Shown here: piece by piece, positions 1-13,400 of the stretch
How the letters are laid out: each line of letters opens with the position of its first letter
How positions within the stretch are numbered: the first letter of the stretch is position 1
Assembly: GCA_003116995.1 (NCBI GenBank)
Contig: BDSL01000073.1
Coordinates: forward strand, 248,001 to 312,000
Reading direction: 5' to 3'
DNA length: 64,000 nt
Origin: Yamagishiella unicocca
Lineage: Eukaryota > Chlorophyta > Chlorophyceae > Chlamydomonadales > Volvocaceae
Translations under genes and position numbers: made by a program
The notes under the pieces: generated by a model
What the model saw: only the letters and a program-made list of their open reading frames with translations
Told to the model about the DNA's origin: nothing
Databases searched by the model: none

Positions 1-1495
1 GGCCTCGTCGCTGTTTGAGACGCTGGACGCCTACCTGAAGCAGCACCGCATGAAGTGCAAGGAGGTAGGCGCACGCGAGTCGTACACCAGCCACGTCGGA
101 TGCCGATAGCGCCGGTGGTCGAGGAGGCGTGGAGGTTGGGGTCTCAAGAAAGCGGGGGCTCAAAAATCCGTAACGCCCGAGAGGAACATCCAAGCGTTCC
201 GCATGGAAGGGCCCGGTTCCGCCGGCTAACCTGCCCGCAGTGTTGCCGCCCCTGTCGCCATCATCCCTTCGGCATCCCGGCGTGTCTTGTCCCTACGAGC
301 TTACATAAGCCCGCCGCCACCGCCGCCCCCACGGGTTTCCCCTATCATACCCACCCCATCACTCCCCATGGCACTCGCCGCCTCCCCTCCCTCGCCGTCT
401 TGACCCCAGGTCTTCTCCCACTTCGACACGGGCGCGAAGGGCTGGCTGGCTCCTGACGAGCTGGGCCGGCTGGTGGAGCACTTCCTGCCGGGGGGCCAGG
501 TGGCCCCAGGCGACGTCAAATACTTCCAGGTGGGCCGTTGCAAGGGCAGCAGAAGCAAAAGCGATACATCGGCCAAGGTCTCACGTCCCTTTCGCTTCTC
601 AGCCGGGAGACAAGCTGGATCCTTTGCAGGGCCGCGATCGAGTTGCTCGCAGCCAACCCTGGCCCTCCGTCAACTTTGAACCTCGTTTGCGCGCCCCCAC
701 CAGGTGATGGTGGACCGGAACCAGGACGGCCGCATCACGTATGAGGAGTTCCTGGAGGTACGCAGACGCCGCTCGCAATGTGTCAGGGACTTTTTTCGGA
801 CGGCTGTGTAACCATGCACGTGCCATACTGTGTCCCAGTCTATAACCACAGAAGGAGCCCCAACTCGCCCCACCGCGCTTATCTTACACACCGCTAAAGC
901 CGCTCTGAAAAAACCCTTATAAACGCCTGACCTCCTACCAGGCCGCCCGCAGCTGCCGGGTGGAGGAGGCGGCCACCCGCGAGGGCACCGTTGACGTGCG
1001 GCGGGCGCTGCAGCTCGTTTCGGACTACATACGCAACAGCGGGGTGAGTGCGTATAGGTGGAGCAGGGAGGGACTGGGCCCTCTGGATTCGTGACCCTCC
1101 AGCCTCTCCACCCCACCCACCCCCGGCTTCTGTGCGGCACGCTGTTGTGGAACGCCGCGCTCCGCCGCTCCCTGTGTGACACACTGTTGTGGAGCGTTGT
1201 TGTGGAACGCCGCGCTCCGCCGCTCCCTGTGTGGCACGCGTCCTGAACGACTCCGTACCCCTACACGTTGGGCACAGGCGGAGATGCGCTCCGCGTTCGC
1301 GCGCTTCGACGTGAACCGCAACGGCCTGCTGGAGCCGCGGGAGGTGGCGCAGATGCTCCGCACCGCCGTGACCCTCAGTGACCAGCAGCTGCGATACGTG
1401 ATGGCGCATCTGCACGTGTACGACATGGATGGCGATGGCTGCCTGTCGTACAGGGAGTTCTGCATCGCCCTGCGCGCTGTGGACGCGCGGACGGG
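1..1495 (+). other. EF-hand module 1 (5' end missing), residues ~1-186
   Basis: Five exons. It opens with the helix LFETLDAYLK that starts most modules. Loop 1 (DTGAKGWLAPDE) lacks good ligands at positions 3 and 5. Loops 2-4 are canonical: DRNQDGRITYEE, DVNRNGLLEPRE and DMDGDGCLSYRE. So three of four sites should bind calcium. Confidence 0.85.
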
Positions 1496-4400
1496 GTGAG
1501 TGAGCGGGGGGAGGGCGGCCGGAGGGGTTTGAGCGGGGGTGGGCGGCCGGAGGGGGTCTGACGCGTGCATCTGCGTGCGTCCTTGCGACAACCAAGGAGT
1601 CCAGACACGGACCAGGGTATCCGGGCAGTGGGTCCCAAGCCAACAGCGGTGCCAACCTCGTTTTTAGGAATGCTTGGCCTAGCCCCAATACCGTGTACGT
1701 CGCGCAAGCATGTTGGCGAGGCTGTGAAGCGGAGAAGTGTGTGCCCCTGTTTGCTCAGGCGACCCAGTGGTTGGGGGATTTCGGTGCCTGGCATAACCCG
1801 TCACGCCGCCCTCTCCCCGGCTCCAGGCGATCCGGAAGCCGCGAGGAGGTGCTTCGGGGCGACTTCATGAGCTCCCGGGCTGCGAGCGGCCCCGTGGCGC
1901 CCGCCGCCATGTCGATGGCGCGGACGCAGAGTCGGGCGCGGACCTACGAGGATGAAACCGACTCGGAATGGACGCTGCAGGTGAGAGTAAGGGTTTTTTT
2001 TATAAGAGAATCCGCGGATCCAAGGTCGACAAGCCGTAAGGGGGATGGCGAGCAAGACCTGGTTACGTGACATAGGAAGCGGCGGGTAGAACCTAGCTGG
2101 CGCATTGTCGTCGGGTGCGTGGTTGCGTGCGCTTGCTGGAGGACTTGGGTTGGGAAGGAGGGTGCGGATTGGCTAGCTGGTGTGCGCCGGCACCGTCGAT
2201 GCTGTCGTGGTGTAGGAAGCGCCATGAGGGTTGGGCCATGAGGGCCAGGAAGCGCCATGAGCGGTATGGCGATATGTACGACGTCCCGCGGGCTGCTTTC
2301 TGCCTTCTGAGGTCCGGGGGGGAAGGCGATGGGAGGGGCTGCTGCTTCCCGGCGATGGAAGGCGATGGGAAACGCCGCCGCCGGTGCGGCTGCACCAATG
2401 CACCCTCCCGCAAAACGAATTCATGTCATAACGAACCATCAAACGTGGGTCCATGCGCCGCGTCTCGACCCGTCGCCCGTCCCCTCGCCCACAGGAGTTT
2501 CCCTACAATGGCCAGATGCTGCTGCTGGACCCGCGGACGCAGCGCGTCTACGTGTCGCCTGACGGGCGCAGCTGGCCGCAGCTGCTCGGCAAGCTGGAGG
2601 TGGGCTTGGCCGGATAGGGCGCCGAGGGGATGGCTTGGAAAACCGGCAGAAAGGCCTGCCCGCCTACGATCTCCACCCACGCCCTACGCTACCATGCGAT
2701 TTTGACGTGTGCCCGGCCGAGGATTATGATGAGAATGATGAGGTGGTGGTTACGGAGCTGAATGCACCACTGCCGTTGCGCCGCCGCCCGCAGAACGGCC
2801 GTGTTACCCGTACGGCGGAGCTGCGGCCCAACGACCTGTGGACCCGGGTCGACACCTACCTTCGCTCCAACAAGGTCAAGCTTCAGGAGGTGATGCTGGG
2901 CGGGGGCGGGGCCTCAGAGCGGGTGTGGCCCGCAGCCGCCAGCGACTGAACATCCGCCGAATCCCACGCTATCGAACCGACGACTGACCCCTTCAACGCC
3001 CCCCTCCACCCCTACCCTGGCACCCTCCCAAACCGACCACCCACCACCGTTCCCGGAACAGCTCTTCAACATGTACGACGCGGACCGCAGCGGCACGCTG
3101 CAACCCCCGGAACTGGGCCGCCTCATTCGCGACATGCTGCCCGACGTCACCCGAGCGGAGCTGCACTACTTTCTGGTGCGTCCTACCGGAGTCAGATTAA
3201 AGGATTGATAGCTACGCTCCATTACATAGAACATAGAAACGAGAGCGACCGATCTTTTTCATGCCGTCGTCAACGTTCTTCGCGCGATTTCATAGCTGCA
3301 AAACTGAACCGTATGCATCGTGCTGTGTGTTGTGGGGCGTTCGGGAGGTGCGGTAGGTGCGGACATCGACTGGGGGGCATGTCGGGCGGATGCTCCAGCG
3401 GCCCACGCACGTTCCTCTGACTCCGTCCTTGTCATCGGCTTGTCCTTACCAGGCTATGATGGACGCCAACGGCGACGGCGCGGTGTCGTACGAGGAGTTC
3501 GTCAGCGCCGCCAAGGACTCGCTGCGCGCCACGCAGCAGCTGTCCGGCGTAGTTGGCGGCGCCGGCGGCGGCAGTTCCTTTCCCCCCGACGTGCTGTCGG
3601 TGCTGGACGAGCTGTCGGGCCGTCTGGCGGAGCAGCCGGCGCTAGCGAGGCGCATCTTCACCTCCTGTGATCGCAACAAGTGAGCCAGCGTCGGGGGCGT
3701 ACGAGGGCGCCGTAAAACCCTCTATAACCCTCTAAAGCCCTCTAAAACCCTATATAGTGATGACAGCGGCTGGTGCCAGCAAGGTGTAGCTCGGGGCCGA
3801 GGTAGCCAGGAGTAGTTGGGCAGGGCCGCAGGATGAAGCTGGGCGCCAATCCTCACCCCCGACTCCCCCTAACGGTCTCCTGCACGCCCTGCAGTGACGG
3901 CGCTCTGGACCTCTCTGAAGCGGGTCGCTTCCTGCGCTCGCTCCTGCCTGATCTGGGCGGCCGCCAGCTGCAGTACGTGCTGTCGTACCTGGCGGCGCTC
4001 GACCTGGACGGCGACGGCACGTTGCGGTTTTCGGAGCTGCTCACGGGCTTGCACGCGCTGCAGGTGGGCGTGGTGAATGCGGTGGGCTGGGTAATTTGCA
4101 AGGTGAATTGCCATGCCGGCTATCCGGACGCCGTGGCGTTGCTCCTGGACACACTTTCCACCCTCTCAAGACTCCCCACCATTCCTGCACCACCACTGAC
4201 ACAGCTGCCCCCGCTTCTCCGCCCTCCTGCGGCCCGTTTCCACCACGCCGCCGTCTTCCACAGCCCCGCGGCCCCAACGGCGCCTCCTACAGCCGCGCCT
4301 TCAACGCTCCGTCCGCCTCCGCCGCCAGCTCGGTGCTCGCCACCGCCACCAACCGCTCCGCCCACGGCAAGGCCACCGCGGAGATGCTGGGGCGGACCAA

Positions 4401-7400
4401 CCCGTCTGCTTACACTCGGGATTGGGAGCTGCACGAGTGGCGCCACCGGTGCGGAGAGGACCGGGGAAATGCGCTCGAGCAGCGAGGAGAGGGAGTGTGT
4501 TAGCTCGTCGGGTATCATGTATGTCCCATGATGTCCGTGCCATGCCAAGGCAACCTACCCGTATCCATCCGGCACGCAACTGAAAAAACGGTCCCCTTGC
4601 GCCGTTACCGTCCCGCACAGCGGCGCCACTTACCTGTTGGACCGTACGACGGGCCTGGTGTACGGCGACGTCGCATCGGCGCAGGACTGGCCGCCCCTGG
4701 TCGGCCGCAAGGTGCGCTGGGGGCTGGGGACATGGATCGGTCTGGGTTGAGGGATGGCGGAGAAACCCAATTAAACGACATAGGCGAAGGAGGCGGAAAG
4801 GCCGGCCTGGGTTGGGGGTGGGATTCTGGATGGGGATTCCGGATGTGTCGCTTGCGCCCGCCCGTGTATGCCTTCCTACTCTGCTCCTCACGCACTGCTG
4901 CCCAGTCGTCCTGCCCTCTCCCCGTGCCTCCCTCGCATTCACGGGTCTTCCTCGAAACCCTCCAGGTGGGAGAGGTGCTTCAGCCGCTGGATAGCTCCGC
5001 GACCATGACCTTCTTCCGGAACCTAGACACCCACCTAAAGGTAGGCGCACGCAGCCCGTTGTGAGTCTGTCCAACCCAAACTGCTTATGCACCTCTGCGG
5101 TCGGACTCCGCACGATCAGAGAAACGCACAATAACCATTGTAGTGCATCCGCCCTGCACCCCGACCGACCCAACCATCTTGACATCAATGAATCGCCACC
5201 TGCCGCCCCCGCAGTCCGAGCAGGTCAAGTTCGGCACCCTCTTTTCGGAGTTCGATCGCGGCCGCAAGGGGTACTTGGACCGGGCCGAGCTCGCGGGTCT
5301 GGTGCGACGAGTCATGCCCGAGGCGACGGACGCGCAGATCCGCTTCCTCGCGGTGGGTAGGCGGCAGGTGTCGGAGTTTTCCCAGGACTGGGCAGTGAAA
5401 CAGTGTTTTTGAGGTTTTATTTTATGCTAATATAGGGCAAAGCGAGCTCACCCTTGGTGGGCTGTGGGTGGAAAACGATCCGGTGTCAGTTGCGTAGCTG
5501 GATCTGCCATCGCGGCGTGTGCTGCTCGGCGCCGTACAAGGGAGTCCGTAACTTACCATACGCCCGCGCGCGCCGTACCATGCAGGTGGTCCTGGACGAC
5601 AACAACGACCACGTCTTCACGCAGCAGGAGCTGCTGGGCGCCGCACGCAAGGTGATGGACCTGCTGCGGCAGCAGCAGTCTGGAGGCGGAGCCGGCGGCT
5701 ACGCTAGCGCACCCAGTCCCGAGGTGGCGGCGGTGCTGGACCGCTTCTCTCGCATGCTGCGTGACAACATGGTGCGTGTTGGGCCCCTGGTGGGGCCCTG
5801 CCGGCTGCCTGCCTGCCTAACCGATCGCTGTCACAGCTGCGGCTCGCCTTCTCATTCCTCTGATCCAACCACCACCACCACCACCACCACCACCACCACC
5901 AGTACCACCACCACCACCAGCAAGGCAATGGCACCCTCCCGCCCGCCTCTCCTCCGCTGCTTATCAGGACCGCGCCCGCGCTGCTTTCGAGTCCCTGGAC
6001 ACCCAGCGGACCGGCTACCTAGACTATGACGGCGTGGCGACCTTCTTCCGCCGCCTGGTGGGGTCGCGCGCGCGGCTGACGACGGAGGAGCAGCGCTCCC
6101 TGCTGGCCCAGGTGCACATGTACGACGTGGACGGAGTGGGGCAGGTGCGTTCGCGAGCGGGCTGTATAGGCGCTCGACACGGTTCGGGACCAATCCTATG
6201 TGGGATAGGCCGCACCATGAACACACGGACGGTACGGCGCGAGTTTAAGTCTCTGGAGATGCACATGCTTGGTACCGGTGAACCCTCCTGTGCGCGGGTT
6301 TCCAACCCTTCCGACGCCGCGAGCATCACCAGCATCGCCGCGCCCGCGTTGCAGGTCACCTTTGCGGAGCTGCTCCGTGCTCTGCACGCCGCAGACCTGC
6401 GCAGCACGCGCGGCACGCACACCACCGGCTGGGCAGCCGGTGCCGCCGCTGGCGTCCGCAGCAGCAGGAGCGCCGCGAACTACGACGCCACGTCCACCTG
6501 GCGCCTCGAGCCCTACAGGTAGGCCCAGGACACACTTCGCCCCCCCCGCCAGTATCCTCCCACTCCAAACCCATGTGTACAATTCCGGCCTCCAAATAGG
6601 CTTTCGGTAGGAATAGGCTTTTTTGTACTCGGGAGAGGGATACGCGTTGCTACACTGCCCCAACATCTTTTCGTTTATGGATTCTCGATGACGCCTCCAT
6701 CACCCGGGGTCTTCACACCGTCGCCATGCCAACGTTCCCCTGTTTGCGCGGCACACGCCTTCCTCCAGGTGGGGCGACCGCGACGTGCTGCTGGACCCAG
6801 AAACCCAGGTCGTCTACAGCCGGCCCCGGTCCGATGGCGAGTGGCCGCAGCCGCTGGGCCGAATCAGCGCCGGCCCGCGGGGCCAGACGACGGTGACGGC
6901 CGTCCGCCCGGACTCGTTCAACTTCTTCAAGGCAAGGCTGCCCGAATCCGTTGTGCGCTGTAGCTTGCTAGTCGTGCAAGTGCTGTGCTGATGTCACTTC
7001 CCTGGTAGAGGACCGCTCCTGCCTTCCCCTTGCCATCCTCGGCGTATCCCACATCGTACGGTACGGTACGGTAGTAGCCTTGAGCTACTACCAATGTGAT
7101 TCGTTCGTTCATCGCCCTTGCCGAATGTGCCCTTGCCCTCCCCGATCCCCTTCCCTGCGCTCTTTACTTTCCCTCAGCGGCTGGACGCCTACCTCAAAGG
7201 CAACCGAGTGCGTCTGAAGGAGCTCTTTGATGCCGCCGACACGGACCGCAGCGGAGCGCTGGATGGGCGCGAAATGGGCCGCCTGGTGAAGCGGGTCATG
7301 CCCGAGGCCACGTCAGCACAGCTGGGGTACCTGCTGGTAAGAGCGGGTGGGGGTTGCGGACGTAGGGCGGTGGGGAGGAAGGGCAAGGCGGCTGTAATCG

Positions 7401-10400
7401 GGGCGTTGCAAAAACGGTTCAGTTACTCGACGTGGGAAGTGTAGCTGGCGCATAGGCTTCCCGGGGGGGAGGTAAACAGAGGGGGGAGCTGATGGGCGGT
7501 GTGGTCGCTGCTCCTCTTAACTGCCCCCTCCACCACGCTGCACCCCCCCTCCACCGCGCTGCACCCCCCCCCAGGCCATGATCGACGTGCACGGTTACAA
7601 CCAGGTGACCTACGAGCAGTTCGTGGGCGTGTGCCGGGACTCCATGGCGGCGGAGGCCACGGCTTCGGAGCAGGCGGGCGCGGACATGTCGCCTGAGGTG
7701 GCGCAGGCGCTGCGGCGGCTGTCGGAGGTGCTGCTGCGGGACCGTAATGCGGCGGTGTCGCTGTTCCGCAAGGTGGGTGGCGTACGGCGGGACATGCGAG
7801 GAAGCCCGTGGGCACGTACGCCGGGGCGGGAGGAGATAGAGGTGGCTGCGATGCGTTGTTGTAGTTGTTACTGTTGTGTGGTGGTGGAAGGTTCCGTTCC
7901 GAAGGTGTCATCGATGGCGACCCCTCTCGCTCTATCGATGCTCCGCCCGCGCCCTGCTGCACATGTTTCCTCCGCCCTCATCGCATCATCGTGCACACAG
8001 GCATACAACCCCCCAATTCCTAACCCCTTATTTCCTAACCCCTTATTTCCTAACCCCTAGTTCCATCCATACCGCGCTACCCATCCTTCTAGGCGGACCG
8101 GGACGGCAGCGGGCGGCTGGAGCCACGCGAGGTGGCGGCGCTGCTGCGGCACCTGGTTCCGGATCTGCGTGCGGAGGAGCTGCGGGTGGCGGTGGTGTCG
8201 CTGTTCAGGAGCATGGTGAGCCCACTGCGCCGGGCGTGTGAGATCCGCTGCCCGGTACCTTTTACCTTCATTTCAGGCCCCATCACATGCCGCGATCGCT
8301 TCGATAGTCAACAAGCCAGCCAACTGGCGTCTTATCCATTCACTGACGCGGCGCCAAAACCACGCTGCTGGGCCTGCACCGGGATCCGCGCCAACCGGCC
8401 GCCAACTCCACCACCCCCTCCCAATCTCCTCCTCCTAAACAGGACCACAACGGCGATGGCATGCTGAGCTTCCAGGAGTTCATGTACGCGATGCGAGCCG
8501 TGGAGCTGCAGGTATATCGGGCTACTGAGTGTTCCCGCACCGTAGTCCAGCTACTGAGTGTTCCCGCACCGTTATCAAGCCCTTCCCCCCTCCGGTCCTG
8601 TCCCCTCGCGTAATACGGCTTTCACAAGCCCCTTCTCCGGGTCGCCGGTATGCGTCTCGCCCACGTCATCATCGCGATTAACATACCAGTACTGCCGTCA
8701 CACACACACACGCACACCGACACCGACCCCCTCCCCCCCGCCAGATACCCGACCGGACCTTCTCAGCGGGGCACTGGCGCTCCGGGCGCGGGGCTGGTCC
8801 GTCCATGTCATCTGGCAGGTAGGGACGTGGCAGGTTGGCAAACGACGCTTCCGCAGGCGGGGCACCTAAGGCCCTAAGCGCTTGTCGGCTAGGGGTCCGC
8901 AGCCCAGCTGCGCTGTGGGCGACGAACGCTTAGGCGAGGCGCCTAAGCGCTTGTCGGCTAGGGGTCCGCACCCCAGCTGCGCTGTGAGCCACTGGGCTGT
9001 CGCCGTTCTGCGCCCGGTCCCTGCCATCCCCACTCCTCCCCTGACCGCCTGCGACCGCACACCACGGCTTCCTCTCCTCTTCCCCAGAGGGTCGTACGCC
9101 GCCTCCGCCCTGCGGGAGCCCATCCTGGCGTCCCTGGAGCTGGAGGAGGTGCGGCTGAACGGGCAGCGCTACCTGGTCAGCCGCTACAACAACTTCGTGT
9201 ACGAGTACATGTCGGCGCAGGTGATGAGGCGCTCGGCTGCAGCGCGGGAGGCGGTTGGGGGCCACTGGATCGAGGGCGCAGCAGCGCCCAGCCCGCTTTG
9301 CCCCTGTGGTGAACCCCCCACATATCCATGTATGCCCTCCTTCCTCCCCTTGCCCACCCACCTCCTTCCTCCCCTTGCTCACCCACCTCCTTCCTCCCCT
9401 TGCTCACCCACCTCCTTGGCTCAGGCATCACGTAGCGCAGCAGGGCAGCAGTGGCCTCGGGTGGTGGGCGTGTACGACGCCTCCAGGTAGGCTCGTTCTG
9501 GCCGCAGGACCCGTATGCATGCTCGCGCGGCCGTACTATAGCTTCCACATTTGGCTTACGGGTCTGGGTCTAGGGTCAGGGCTCTAGAGCCGGAGTTCTA
9601 GGGTCAGGACTCTAGAGCCGGAGTTCTAGGGTGCCGGAGTTCTAGGGTCAGGGTTTTAGGGTGTCGGAGTTCTAGGGTCAGGGTTTTAGGGTTTTATGGC
9701 GCCCGCGGCTTGGGTGCTGCCCGTCTCCCACCTGCCCTCACACCCCCTAGCGCGCCCCCTGCTGACTTTGTCCCTCCCTCCCATCCCCAATCCCGGCCGC
9801 GCAGCGGAGGCGTCATGCAGAAGCTTGAGCGGCCCACCTCCACCGACCTGTTCTCCGCCTTGGACAACTACCTCCGGACAGCACGGGTACGTAGTGTCGT
9901 ACAGTGGCACAACCGCGTCATAGCCACTGTACGACGAATCCCTCCTCCTTACCTCTACCACTCACCGTTTGATCCCTTGCTGCCCGCATCCCTCCTCCTT
10001 ACCTCTACCACTCACCGTTTGATCCCTTGCTGCCCGCATCCCTCCTCCTTACCTCTACCACTCACCTTCTGCCCACCACCTCGCTCACCCCTGGTCCGCC
10101 GCCCCGCGCCCGCCCCCCCCCCCAGGTGCGTTTCTCCGACCTGTTTGCCAGCTACGACGCGGACCACTCCGGCCGCCTGGAGCCGCGCGAGCTGGGTCGC
10201 CTGGTGGCCGACCTGCTGGGGCCGCAGGCCGCCAGCAGTGCTGACGTGGCGTATTTCGTGGCGCTGCTGGACCTGGACAACAGCAGGAGCGTCACGGAGC
10301 AGGTGGGAGCATGCGGCCGGGGTGGCGAGGAACCCCGTGGACCTAGCCGGGGGTAGCGAGGAGGCCGTTCTGTGTAATAGCCGCCCTTCTGCACCACGGT

Positions 10401-13400
10401 TTGCAATACACCGCCACAACCACCGCAACGGCAGCCTCTTTCTGTCCTGGCCACAGGAGTTCCTGGCTGTGGCCAAGGAGTACATGACGCTGGAGAAGCG
10501 GTCGGCGGACTGGGCCGGTGCGCAGTCGGAGGACGTGCGGCGGTCGCTGGAGCGGATGTGCAAGTACCTGCAGGCGGATAAGGTGGGGTGGCGCCGGAGC
10601 TTGGGGGGTGGAGAGGGAACCCGCGGTCCGTAACGGAGCTTGGGATTTGGAAAAGGGAGGGGATTGAGAACCGCCGCAGGGGGCAGGGGCAGCTCCCAAC
10701 ACACGCAGCAGGTGCGCGGAGTGTCGGGCACGGGAGGTGGAAGCTAGCGATAGGTGCGCCAGGTGCTCGCGTGTCCCTGTCGGACAGGCGCCATCACGCT
10801 AAGTTGCAAACCGTGTTGCGAACCGTGTTGCAGGAGGGCGGCTACGAGGTCTTCCAGCGTCATGACAACGACCAGGACGGCCGGATCACGGTGGTGGAGC
10901 TGACGGGCTTCGTCACGGTGGGGAGGGGGCGGGAGGAGGGGCCGGGAGGAAAGGGGCTGGGAGGAGGGGCCGGGAGGAAAGGGGCGGGGTTTCGAGGAAG
11001 ACCCGTGGATGCCAGGAAAAACGACGTCCTCTATTGGGAGCCAGCGGTGGGCTTTCTCGTATGGAGATCTGGCGAGGAGGGGAATCAAGCATGTAGGCTA
11101 AGGGGCTGGCGGCGCAGGGCTCGGAATGGCGGGCCGAGGGGGCCCGGTTGATGAAGGAACCAAGTGCAAAACCACCGCGACCCCTCCGAACCTCAGGACC
11201 TCCTCCGCGGCCAGCGGCTGGCTCAGCGGGAGATGCACTACCTGCTGACTCACGCCCACGGCTGCGACGTCGCCAAGACGGGCCGCTTCTCGTACAACGA
11301 CCTGCTGGTGGCGTTCAGGTGCGGGGGTGGGGGGTGCGGGGCTGGCACACGGCGGGCCGGCGACGCGGCATGTCCGTGTATGTGTATGTGCCAGGCTGCC
11401 CTGCAAGCACACGTCCTACGATGCGACGACTTGACTCTACCACAGCCACGCCGTCCTGGTGGTGCCGACCGTCACCACCTAAGCATGCATCTCGCGCGAG
11501 CAGAGGTTTCGGGGACGTCTGCTCTAAACGGTTTTTCTCACATCCACGGGTCTTCCTCGAAACACTCCCACGACATCGAAGCGACGCCTCAATCCACACG
11601 CCTACCTTCACCCCCATCTCTCAGCCGCTGCACCCACCCGCCACGCGGCTGTCTCCATCGCCAACCCCCTCCCCGCCGTACCCTCCCAGCCGTACCCTCC
11701 CAGCCGTACCCTCCCGCTAACGCCTGACCCCCAACCGCGCCGTGCGCGCGCCTGCACCTGCCCAGGGCCATCCCTGTCCGCTATCCCGGGGGGATTGTAC
11801 GCCCCGGCTTCACCGCCTCAGCGGCAGGCATCGGCGGCCAGTCGGTCGTGAGCGGCGCAGCGGCCGTCGCGTCCTCCATGTCCAGGTTGGAGGCCTTCCA
11901 GCACTCGGGCACCACGTACTACCGGGACCCGGAGACAGGTGTGTCTTCGGAGGGGACCGGAAGTCCGTCGGCGAGATTTCGGGTGCCTAGGGGGCCGCAC
12001 ACCGGTACCCCATTGTCAAGCGAGGAACAGAGGAGCTGGGGTGGGGACTCCCATGGGTCGCCGGCCTGCGTTGGTATGTATTGGCAAGCGGCTGGGCTCG
12101 TTATCCTGGCCCGCCCGCCGTACTGTACGTGCTCCCCCCTAGGCCTGGTGTACGTGCTCGTTGAAGACCGGCGCATGGGGCCGCGCCTGGAGCTGGCGAA
12201 CTTCCGTACGACGCCGGGCCGCGGTGGCGGCGTGATGGGGGGTGCGGGCCGTGGCGCCGGTGCTCGCGGCGCTAACCCCGCGGAGAGGCTGTTCGACGCA
12301 CTGGACGTCGCGCTCAAAGAGAACAGGGTGCGTGGGGAATCCGAGCCTAGTAGCTGCCCGCCGCGATGCCACCACCTGTGACCGCCGCCCAGTCTAGGGC
12401 TTCCCTCAGACGGCCCCTCCTCCGAAACCACCTCCATACGCCTTCCCAGTGCGACGCGTCCCATCGCGCCAAACGTGTCTCCGACCTTTTCCCGCTGCCG
12501 CCTTTCTAGCCTGACACTCGCCGCGCACCGAAACCACGAACGGCACGCAGGTCCGGCTACGCGACGTGTTCGATCGGTACGACACCAACCGCAACGGCAT
12601 CCTGGAGGGGCGCGAGCTGGCCCGGCTGGTCCGGGACCTGCTGCCCTCCGCCAGTGAGGCAGACGTGCGGTACCTGCTGGTGAGTGGCGGGCGGCGCTCT
12701 TTGCTCCTACCTTGCCAGATTAGGCGCCATGTAGTCAGTGGTATCCTCGCTCAGTTGTTGCCATGCGCTGGTAGTCGGTGCCATGGTCCTTTCTCTGCAG
12801 TCTATCCCGCAGTTGGGCCGGTAAGAACTGTGGAGGCAGGATTGCGCAATGGAAATCTGCACTGCACTTTTTGAAAAATCAGTAAAGAACAAAGCCTTTT
12901 TTTACTGACTAGCCGCGAGCCGTACACACCCGCTAAGCCGCAGCCTCGTCTTTCCGGGCGCCGTGTCGGCGCCACCCGCCAGGCCATGCTGGACTACGAC
13001 GGCGACTCCGCGGTGAGCTTCGAGGAGCTCACGGCGGCGGTGCGGGACTGCTGGACGGCCGTCAAGGGGCGCACCGCGGCGGGAGCCGGCGGCGCCGAGG
13101 GGGGCGTGTTGGAGGCGCTGATGGAGCGCATCGGCGCCTACCTGCGGAGCCAGAGGGTGAGGGGGGGGGCAGCAGTGCAGCTGCGGAAAGGGAGGACAGG
13201 AGGGGCTGTGGAAAGGAAGGACAGGAGGGGCTGCGGAAAGGAAGGACAGGAGGGGGGCTGCGGAAAGGAAGGACAGGAGGGGCTGTGGAAAGGGAGGACA
13301 GGAGGGGGGCTGCGAAAAGGAAGGACAGGAGGGGCTGCGGAAAGGGAGGACAGGAGGGGGGCTGCTTCCTGCTGGCCCCGGGAAGCGGGCGGGGTCTGCG

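Larger units (their letters stand above)
9805..11318 (+). other. EF-hand module 5
   Basis: It starts with TDLFSALDNYLRTAR. Loops: DADHSGRLEPRE good, DLDNSRSVTEQE with Arg at position 6, DNDQDGRITVVE good, DVAKTGRFSYND weak. About two sites are functional by sequence. Confidence 0.8.
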
